Positions 55,149 through 64,000 of a DNA stretch of 64,000 nucleotides are shown piece by piece. Within the stretch, counting starts at the first letter, position 1, and each line of letters opens with the position of its first letter. The notes beneath the pieces were generated by a model. It had not been told where the DNA came from, made no database searches, and saw only the letters and a program-made list of their open reading frames with translations. The position numbers were made by a program, and so were the translations under genes. The DNA lies in NCBI GenBank assembly GCA_963855995.1, contig OY979717.1, forward strand, positions 1,795,179 to 1,859,178, in the 5' to 3' direction. Source of the DNA: Muricea muricata. Taxonomy: Eukaryota; Cnidaria; Anthozoa; Malacalcyonacea; Plexauridae.

Positions 55149-56950
55149 CTACAGAACAAAATTCTTTCACAGCTGACGCATATTTTTCTTTTATGAGATA
55201 TCCCAGTTTGGTAACTAGTGACATCACAATGACGTCATGACAATGCATAGTAATGAGCATCAACAAATCAATCAGTCATTAAGACACAAGAGCGTTCAGA
55301 AATAGCATGCATGTGTCGTAGTTATTGATGAGCAATAAGATACACAAGGGTTTATACATACGGCATTGACGTACTGCGTATATTACACAAAGCTTTGGAT
55401 TGCATTGAAGAAAATCAACAAATATTGTAACAAGCGAAACAGGAAAACAAAAAAGTATAGACTTTACAACTTGAAAGATCAAATCCCTCTTTTTCTTCAA
55501 AAAACGTGATGAACTGATACACAAGGAATTATAATTTGCAACGTTAATAATTAAGGTGAGTGCACGCTCCTCAAACAAAAGTTAGAAATTGAAATACGAT
55601 ACAACATAAAAATGAAAAAACATAGAAAGTACATAGAAATCACAATTATTAAGCCTTCAATTGAACTTCTGCAGAAGATGTCACTTAACTTTTTTTTAAC
55701 CAATGTGTAGATTTTTTTGTTAAATAACATAAGTCGAGGATTTGTAAAACTGTCAGAATTTTTATTTTTAATAATTAGCTCAATATGGAATATATTGGTC
55801 GTCAATTTTTGTGCCCTATTTGCCAAATTGCCGTTTGATATCCATGTGAGATCCCCCCTCCCCCAATATGACTGACAACGCATCTCGCAATCGAGTATAC
55901 GAACAATTTCTAAAACAACCTCAGTGATACCGCAAAACTTTCTATAATGGAGTTTGCTGTGTCAAAAACCTAGCAGCAAGTCTGATAAAGACCGTCGGAT
56001 TAGCATCTGGTAATTTTTTTATTATATGGATCTTTTCAGTGTTTTCATTTTCGACGTTATATGAATTAGATATCGAAACATACACGAGACGTACACGAGA
56101 CTACCCCTAGGCTAAACTATGCACTCATATATAAATTCAAGACTAGCCAATTAAATTTGGTGCATATATACGGCATGTATAGTGTAAGTTGTTAAAGCTT
56201 GTATAAAATGTTGTTAGCGGCAGCTATGAAATCATGTCGGACGCGGACAGACGTTCAGGTATAGAAGATCAAGTAGCATCGCACGGTTATTTCGTAACTA
56301 GATTATTCTGGCGTAGGATTAGCTGATAGACATACGCTATTCAGCTGCCAAACGAGGAAAAACGAGGACCGAATTACCGAAACACTAATTTATTCCTTCA
56401 TTGCTAATGATTATATCCTACTAATTATGAACTCATCACTGATGTGGAACTTGGTGACAGTATTGATCCTGAATGACCAAACCCAACTTTTTACTAAAAT
56501 TTCAGTTCTATGTGATAGTGCATGTATTTTATGGAGGTTCATACATCGCACCAGTCACCCACTTACTTCGACTATAAAACCACATTATAACAAGCTATTT
56601 TGTACCGGAGACTAACAAACAGACGTTCTTTTGTAAACGCGTTCCTGATATACACCGCACGGTAATATTTGTTTTCAAGTTAGTATGCAAAATTTAAAAT
56701 ATATTCTATTCGAAAAACAACATAAAATATGTAGTTAATCTTTTGTCAACAAGATATTCTATCGGAGATGATAAGAAAGTTTAAGAAATCTTTATCCGGT
56801 GGATAGCCCTGGCTGTAGTCACGTTTTTGTAAAACCCACAACTGAAAACCGAGCTATATTCATTTTAAATTCTATTCTGTTCAACCAGCCAAAAATCATA
56901 CAGATCAGATAAAAAACTTCCATCTGAATGTAACAGCAACAACTAAATTC
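55149..56950. other. Intergenic, no gene seen
   Basis: Long minus-strand frames at 55279-55883 have no recognisable protein and strong AT bias. Confidence 0.5.
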
Positions 56951-57190
56951 CCGGAGCCAGTTGTTCAAAGCTGGTTAGCGCCAATCCAGGGGGGGTTAAC
57001 CCACTGTTTCAGTTTCTGCATTTCTACACCTCCGTCTCCTTCAAAACTTCAGAAAATCAAGACTTCTATTGATCCAGACAAGGTTTCTGAAGAAATATTA
57101 CTAATCTTCTGAACAAACTGCTAGGAAATTTCTCCTGGATCTGACTTTAACCCAGGGTTAAGCTAATCTCCTTTTGAACAACTGGGCCCC
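56951..57190. mobile_element. MITE, GGCCAGTTGTTCAAA family, copy 3
   Basis: Ends CCGGAGCCAGTTGTTCAAAG and CTTTTGAACAACTGGGCCCC with GGTTAGC/GGGTTAA words next to them, as in copy 1 (43249-43488). Confidence 0.8.
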
Positions 57191-57228
57191 AGGGTTTTAC
57201 TACACAACTTAGTTTTCTCAGAAAACAT

Positions 57229-57494
57229 TTTTGTGAACGGTCATGGCTTTACAGGATACCCTAAAGGTCGAAATGTCGAGAGAGCACTGGGTTTCTTACT
57301 CACTGGGACTGTATCTACTTCACCAAATTTAGCTAAAGCGCGAGCCCGAAGGGCGAGTAATGATTGTTGCGCTACGCGCTCCCTCTTTAGCTAAATTTGG
57401 TGAGGTAGATACAGTCCCAGTAAGTGAGAAACCGAGTGCTCTCTCGAGATTTCGACCTTTAGGGTATCCTATAAAGCCATGACCTTTTGTGAAC
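57229..57494. mobile_element. Palindromic MITE with 10-bp duplication (Mutator-like)
   Basis: 246-bp fold-back (57239-57484) with ends GGTCATGGCTTTA and TAAAGCCATGACC, near-identical arms over about 110 bp and a GC-rich centre (GCGCGAGCCCGAAGGGCGAG). The direct repeat TTTTGTGAAC lies on both sides (57229-57238, 57485-57494). A 9-11 bp duplication with long inverted ends is typical of Mutator-like elements. Confidence 0.9.
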
Positions 57495-60316
57495 ACAGAG
57501 AAGAGATGCTAAAATCTCAAATCACAGCATAGGGAATGTGCAGTAGGGTCACTCAATTGAAGTTTATGTGTCACGCATGTCGCATTACGCATCTCACTAC
57601 CATTACGGCAGCCAGTCAATTGCATTTTTTTGAACAGTAAGAACGATGAACTGGCTGGTGCGGGCAGCCAGTAAACTGTATAATAACAGGGTGCCGTGTT
57701 GCACTGCTGTCCACTCCCGAGACTGCGCCCAAATATTTTCTCTCTACGCTATAGCCATTGCTAGGTAACAAACCCGCCCTGCTATTATTCATTTTAATTT
57801 TAAAATGTTCTTTGTCAGATATAATCGCTCTTAATCCCTTTCAGCTACCTTGCGTAATTCAAATTGCGTTCCTAAGACAAGAAAGTTCTCCAAAAAGCGA
57901 ATACTTGACTTAACTAGATTATTAACAATAAGGACGTTCTTTGTGCAAGTTAGATGACTGAAATATTTCTACAATTTGTACATGTTTCGTTTCTCTATTT
58001 GAGTTAATTAGTAAGAGTAATTGTCACCATAATATCACCTCATCTGATAACAACCATTTTTTAACTTTGCACATTTTGAAATTTCATATTTATTTTCCTG
58101 CCATGATGTATACATACAAGTAGTTGTTTTCAACCATTCAGTTTTTTGTTTATGTCTTTTAATATAACTTGACAGCAAATCAACGCAGACGTCATTCCTA
58201 AGATCTTGCTACCATATTAAATTACTTCGACAAGAATGAAATACAATAGAAAATAAGCAAATAAAATTTAATCACCATTTAATGTGCACTCATATGTCAC
58301 ATCTGTCGACCTTATAGTATAATTCAATAAGTCTAGCGTGTTAAAAGTCTTCCTTCTTCGGAAACGTCTGTTCCTAGTCAAATAGCTGTCAATTGATCAC
58401 TTTGTGGCTGTACTCACTTCAAGTGAGTCAGTCTATGTTGTGGATTAACAACTAAGTGTTTTAAATTTCAGGACGTCGTTTAAGCGGACAGTCGCAAACA
58501 ATCGTGTGTAAACCATTAATCAAGAAGAAACTTTGGATCTTCTATCGGATAATCTCAGCTTTTCAGGTACATTAAAATCGTTTTTAAGTATTAGGATTAA
58601 AGATAGATTAAGATTGATTCTTAAACTTCAACATACAAAAAAGACCATTTTTTTGAGACATTAATTACATGTATGTTCAGAAACATTTGGTTTTGGTCAT
58701 TATTAAGTCCATACAATTTTAAACAGCAAGACATGCATGTTATCATGCGGCTAACAGCCAACGGAGGTTGTTTTGTCAATACCCATACTCCAATCCTCTG
58801 CATATTCTAAACGAGAAATTACCTCAGTTTCTGGTTTAATTTTGATGAAGTTGTGGAGCACTATGCTATCACTCACGAGATGTTACATAACTACACTACA
58901 GTATAGGCATGCTCCCAAAGGCTGTCAAAAATACTCGGGTGGACCAAACCATAATCAAAAGACATCTGTGTTTGTATTTTTCTGGCAGTAGAAACATATG
59001 TGAATCTCATTTCAACCTAGAGATATCATCAATACCCCAATTACAATTACTATCTATATTTTGACTGGATAACTTTATCAGTTCTCCTGAATAACTGAAA
59101 ATAGAAAACTTAAAAACCAAATTATAAAACTTATACAGCTGCATGCGTCCAGTGTTGATTCTGTAATTTCTGTTCTAAATCTAAATGTTTTCCCATAATT
59201 AGTATTATTACTAATAATCTATCGTTATTGCAAGAGACATTGGGGGTAATCTGAAACACCTGCGGTGAAGCATGCGACTGAGGACCATGGAATTATCAAA
59301 CTTCCAGTTTTAGTAAATGGTTAATGCGAAAGCAAAAATAAAAGTAATTTTAATAGCAGCATTTTTCTTAGTATGGCAGTGTTTGGCATTCTTTATTAAT
59401 GCAGTGACACTGGATAGTTTTAATGATTACACAGCCGAAATCAGAGTTACGTAAATGCAAAATGTGCGTTAATATTAATATTCTTGTTCTATTTGAAAAC
59501 CAATTAAGATAATCCCTGGATAAACATTATTAAGTTGCCATGGACAACACGTCTAGTTGCGTGCACAGACGATCGATAACGTTACACACCTAACGTCTTA
59601 TTGACTTCGACAATTTGTTTTGTACCAATGCTGGGGTATTAAAATTAATGGAATACTAAACACTTTGGGTAGCAAAGTAACGGATATGTTCACATAGTTG
59701 ACATCCAAACCATGCAAGGCTATGCATGCCTATGATCCTTAATTTCAAACTTTAATTGTTGCCTGTAATTGCCAAATAGAATGACAATATCGGTACCGGC
59801 AGCTTTTTTTGACACATATTTCATGTTCGGACTATTGAAAACTATGAATGGAAAAGCTATACATGCATTAGTAATGTTGCCCGTAGTTAATTATTTTTGT
59901 ATGCAATCATTTATGATATGATTTATTGCTTTCTAAAAATATGTATGATATTTGAACTTGAAGATACTTTAACAACGTTCTCGTATTAGACTTACTAAAA
60001 CTTCACGTACAGGAAAAGAGACTTTACCAGGCCAGGGTTCCGTTTTGAAGTACATACTTTAGCTCGACGTGACGTAACTCACAGCCCTAAAACATTTTAG
60101 AACACTTGTATGTTTTAAGCATGCCATTCAGTTAAAAAAGCAAAAAAGGCTACTGGAAAAAAGGTTTTGCATGCGCAGAGTATAAAACTTGATTTTTGTC
60201 AAATAATGTGGAAAAGCTTGTTTTTCATTTAATAAAGGAGTTTAGAAACGTCTTGTGTGTTGTAGCTTCTCTTGCGACATACTGTAATGCGCATATTTTC
60301 ACATGATATTTTTCAG
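57495..60316. other. Upstream region of the GABA-B-like receptor
   Basis: No coding gene recognised. A possible untranslated first exon ends at a GTACAT donor near 58566 (preceded by CAGCTTTTCAG), with an initiator-like TCAGTC at 58428. Both are weak. The acceptor for the coding exon ends at 60316. Confidence 0.4.
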
Positions 60317-60336
60317 ACAAAACTGAAGAAGTTACG

Positions 60337-63300
60337 ATGCTTCTTAACAAATGGTTTCCCTTCTCTGTGTTCTTTCTTGCTGCCGTTCCCTCTACTTCAC
60401 AAGCCACGTCACCATATTATGTAACGACATCCAACTTGACTCATACTTGTAATATTAGTCCCATGGTGGTGTGTGTCAACATCGAAGTTGTCGTAAATAA
60501 ATCCTGTGTTGATCCAAAATGTTTGATTTATGCTGGAGGTAACGTCAGCTCGTGCTTATCACAGTTGGTTGCTTCCAATTTAACTACGAATACCACCATG
60601 GGTAACCGTACCCTCAGTAACAATGTTACAAACACAACTATCTTCACATGCAATGCAACATGGATATATCCATCAAACACGACATCATTCTGTTTCAACG
60701 CCACATCCTGGAACACGACCGTTTGTAGTGAACCTAACACCACATGTAAAATCAATTCAAGTCAATGTACGTTAAATCCTGTCGTATATGTGGGTGGATT
60801 CTTCAATTTAGAAGGAAAAGATGGTTATGGTAACATTCCTGCGGCAGAAATAGCGTTGAACCAAATTAATAAAGACAACACAACGTTAGAAAATGTCACA
60901 TTGTCTCTCGTGTCCAAAAAATCAACGAAGGTATTAAATGGAGCGACTGAACTGCTTGTCGCATTAAAGAACAGCAAAAATTCTGTGCATTTATGTGATA
61001 TCATTTTGCTTTGCGAAATAGTATCATTTAGGCACTCCACTCACTAAAAAACATTTACAAATCCATAATGCGGAAATTATGAAAAGATACAATTATTAAG
61101 AAAAATCGAAATGCACGTTATACTTCCAGTAATTTCCATACTATTGTTTTTCAAGGGGTTTTTTCACAAGTGACATATGAAACTTGACACACTTTTCAAC
61201 ATTTAGTTGGCGATCAGGCAAAATATCAGGGTAATATTTGATTTTTTAGAGTTTACTCAGCTATGGAACCAAGGTATTATATGATTATCTTCATTCTGGT
61301 CCTACTAAGTTGATGTTATTACTTCCTCAAGAAGACGATATTGCAAAAACTGTCGCTGCATATGCTGGATTAAAACAGTGGGGAACTTTACAGGTGACGT
61401 TTATAATATGAAGACTCCTTTGACACGAAGTGAAGATGTCAGATTTTTAGGTCCATGGAATTCGGGAGGGTCCACTAGGTACACTTGCACAATTAACTCA
61501 TTTTGATGAGGAATTCAACTTTGTACCTTGTACCCAAGAATGCCGATGTCATAAGGCAACTAAACAGGCCCTGAAGGGAGGGGTGGGGTTGTGTACCATT
61601 ACCATTTCCTATCCTAAATTTTGACCAAATCCCATTTTCCAAGTGCTCAAATACCACGGTTCTAGTGGTTGTCTTGCTCAAATATTAAACCAATTTCCAT
61701 TTTCAATGAATCCCAGTCCCAGTTAATGAAATCCTATTTCCCCAGCAAAAAATAGGCTATTCCCAGCTCTCTTATGCTCCCTCATTAAATATAAATGTCT
61801 GCTGTTTCAGTTTTCATATGGAACAAAAGACAACAGTCTAGCATCAAACAAGGAATTATTTCCACGTTTCTTTCGTCTGAATTCTCTGGCAATTACATAC
61901 AACCGTTTGCGTGCAGAGTTTGTGCAATCTTTCCCAAACTGGAAACTTGACGTTGGCCTCCTCTACTACGCTGACACATATCATAACGAGGTGAGCAGTT
62001 TTCCCTGGAGCAAAACCGCAGTTGGAAATATTTTAAAAAAGGACGACACTTGATCGTCATAAAATATATGTAGAATATTCTAGGTGCAAGTGCAATCACA
62101 ATAGAAACTCTTGATTATATAGTTTATTAACTTAATGTGTCTCAATCTATAGGCTTCGTTAACTCGATGTTTAGTTACAGTTTTTGAAAGGCGATGTTAT
62201 TGTTATCATCTTTTGCCAGATAAATGATGACTTGAATGAAAGATTAAAAGCAAAAGGAATTAAAGTTGTTGCAAATGTTGGTTTTACATCAGATCCTGCA
62301 GAGGCGCTTTACATTTTGAAGGTAAGATCTAATCTAGCTTTAGTGGTGTAAGCATAATTAACTGGAACACAATCTTAAGTTAGTAGAAGTCGTTCATTCG
62401 TGTGTATTTGGAGCAATTTTCTCACTGCTTTATTTCAGGAAAAGAATGCTCACGTCATTTTGACAACATTTCCTTATTGGTACGGAAAGAAAATGTTCTG
62501 TAAAGTACGTTATTTCAATGATATCATGGTCAATTATTTTCTTATAAATTATTGTAATCGAACTGTAAAATCAATTGTACGTATTGTCAAGCTAGTAAGG
62601 CAGATATTTTTCTTTGACTCAGGCATTTCAACTGAATATGTATGGTCCTCATTATGTATGGATTACATTTACTTTAATGCCTTACAAGTTCTGGGTTCCT
62701 AAAGCAAATGACGGTCTTGACTGTAATGAAGATGAAATGACTTGTGCTGCTGAAAATCATTTTTCTTTTTATGGAGCAACAACTTATGAAACAACCAACT
62801 TACTAATTAACGAGGTACTGGAAATGATATAGTTTGGTAAAAATTTAAGGCTAGGAAAACGAGAATAAAAGTGGCAGTCACGTAATGTCATAGGGACAAT
62901 TTTAAACACACTGAAAGAATAAAATATCTAATCTTATAAAATACATGATTTTTTTTACTCGTTTTACCAAGCCTTTAAAAAAAGCTAGCTTCTTAATAAG
63001 AATAGACCAACTTTCACGTGCAAGACTCCCAATTCCATGGCGCAACTTAGTTAATCGGTTATACAGACTAAACACAGTAGTTGGTTAGCTTAGAAGCAAC
63101 CCGAGCCAAAATTGGACTAAACGAATGCAACAAATAAACTTTATGTCATGTATACCAGCACAATTCATAACCAGTTATTCACATTTGCCACAGTGTCTGT
63201 GGTATGCATTATCAGAAATATGCCATTGAATTTCTGCTGTATATACCGTACCCTGGCCGCAACATTGCAGGCTTTTAATAAATCACCCCTAACCATTTGC

Positions 63301-64000
63301 AATAACCAGCCAACATTTGCCTTGATTATTGTGACCAGTGAATGTGATGAACTCCTGAAAGAGTCTATGCACGTTTTCTCTTTGATTTCCAGCAAAATAT
63401 GACATTCTCTCAGACATACAACGATGTGTTGAACTCTACAAAAAACAGAACGAATACAGCACCGTACGTTTACGACGCGATATGGACAATGGCGAACATC
63501 TTAGAAAGAGCTCGGCCTGTATTGGAGAAAAAAGGAAAAGTTTTAAATAATTTAAGTTATGGCGAGGAAACTGAATTGCTGGAAGAACTTGCTTATAAAA
63601 CTGATTTCAATGGAGCCACCGTAAGAACAACAAATGCAATTCTTATTGAATCATCTATCTTCTTGCAACATTGTTACATTTTGTAGTTCATGACGGTTCT
63701 TGCAACGGAAGATCTTTTATTTAGGGTCGCATCAGATTTTACGAAGACAATGGCAACAGGAAGTTTGAGATGCGAGTCTTACAAGTTCGTAGAAGTAAGT
63801 GAACGCATTCGAATGTAAACATGAGTTAAATATCAAGATACTTCAACGAACAGTTAAACTTAATGATATTATTTCACAGATGGCTTTGGTTATGCTGTTG
63901 GAAACTACGACGAAGACAAAGACGAATATAGTGTTAAAGACGATATATTATGGCAAGGATTTAAAATATCAGATGGTCAGTAATTATAATATGTTAGTAT
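60337..64000 (+). CDS. GABA-B-like class C GPCR, 5' part (partial)
   Basis: Receptor of the metabotropic GABA-B family; only the extracellular part lies in the window. Coding exons: 60337-60930, 61250-61393, 61811-61990, 62220-62321, 62439-62504, 62623-62814, 63393-63620, 63725-63794, 63880-63975, then donor GTCAGT; 557 codons so far, phases consistent. Signal peptide residues 1-23. Residues 24-148 form an unusual Asn/Thr/Cys-rich extension. The Venus-flytrap domain begins with VVYVGGFFNLEG and GYGNIPAAEIALNQIN, then GTKVLYDYLHSGPTKLML, FSYGTKDNSLAS, FPRFFRLNSLAITYNRLRAE, YVWITF and APYVYDAIWTMANILE, all GABA-B hallmarks. Transmembrane exons must follow beyond 64000. The usual GCSSVS loop that binds GABA in GABBR1 reads PQEDD here, so the ligand is uncertain. 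Cnidarians have many such receptors, so subtype is not assigned. Confidence 0.92.

Noticed and set aside
55279-55883. Two overlapping minus-strand ORFs
   Set aside because: Hydrophobic AT-driven composition, no recognised motif and no splice structure.
58470-58566. Untranslated first exon of the GABA-B-like receptor
   Set aside because: Donor GTACAT and initiator are weak and no homology can support a UTR; mentioned only as a possibility.

Overview
This is nuclear DNA of an early-branching animal, most probably a cnidarian (anthozoan or hydrozoan type). The evidence is intron-rich animal genes with GT..AG introns, AT-rich non-coding DNA, dense small DNA transposons and fold-back repeats, and animal-specific genes (jun, BABAM1, MSH5, a class C GPCR). 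The species cannot be fixed from the sequence alone.

Layout. (1) 830-6274 (+): BABAM1/MERIT40, seven coding exons, complete. (2) 12346-13401 (-): an intronless jun proto-oncogene orthologue. (3) 14900-40770 (+): MSH5, 27 coding exons, 865 aa, head-to-head with jun across 1.5 kb. (4) 41557-42153 (+): an intronless Ras-family GTPase with a clear TATA/initiator promoter. (5) 42.2-60.3 kb: a gene-poor stretch of repeats, one decayed minus-strand transposon-like gene and two unassigned small ORFs. (6) 60337-64000 (+): the first nine coding exons of a GABA-B-like class C GPCR, cut by the window end. Exon boundaries were placed by hand from homology, splice sites and phase. All phases close, giving 354 aa for BABAM1 and 865 aa for MSH5.

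The rest is mobile DNA. MSH5 intron 9 (8.3 kb) holds a 2.3-kb fold-back element with another nested in it, a Tc1/mariner-type MITE, a DDX19 processed pseudogene, a Gypsy pol fragment, a hAT MITE, a dead CR1/jockey-like LINE split by a later MITE, and a PIF-type fold-back. Many small elements have readable target-site duplications (TA, TAA/TTA, TGCA, 7-8 bp, 10 bp).

The most intriguing structures are palindromic repeats (2.9, 31.7 and 48.0 kb, with weaker relatives at 0.6, 38.9 and 48.8 kb). Their arms carry the hammerhead ribozyme core: CTGANGA, a short stem, then GAAA. This suggests a Penelope-like or retrozyme-like family. Also notable are a RecQ-helicase fragment inside a transposon-like element, a jun promoter whose site order resembles vertebrate c-jun, and an extremely N-glycosylation-dense N-terminal extension on the receptor.

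BABAM1 (BRCA1-A/BRISC complexes) and MSH5 (meiotic crossover) both act in DNA repair or recombination, but nothing in the sequence shows they are co-regulated.
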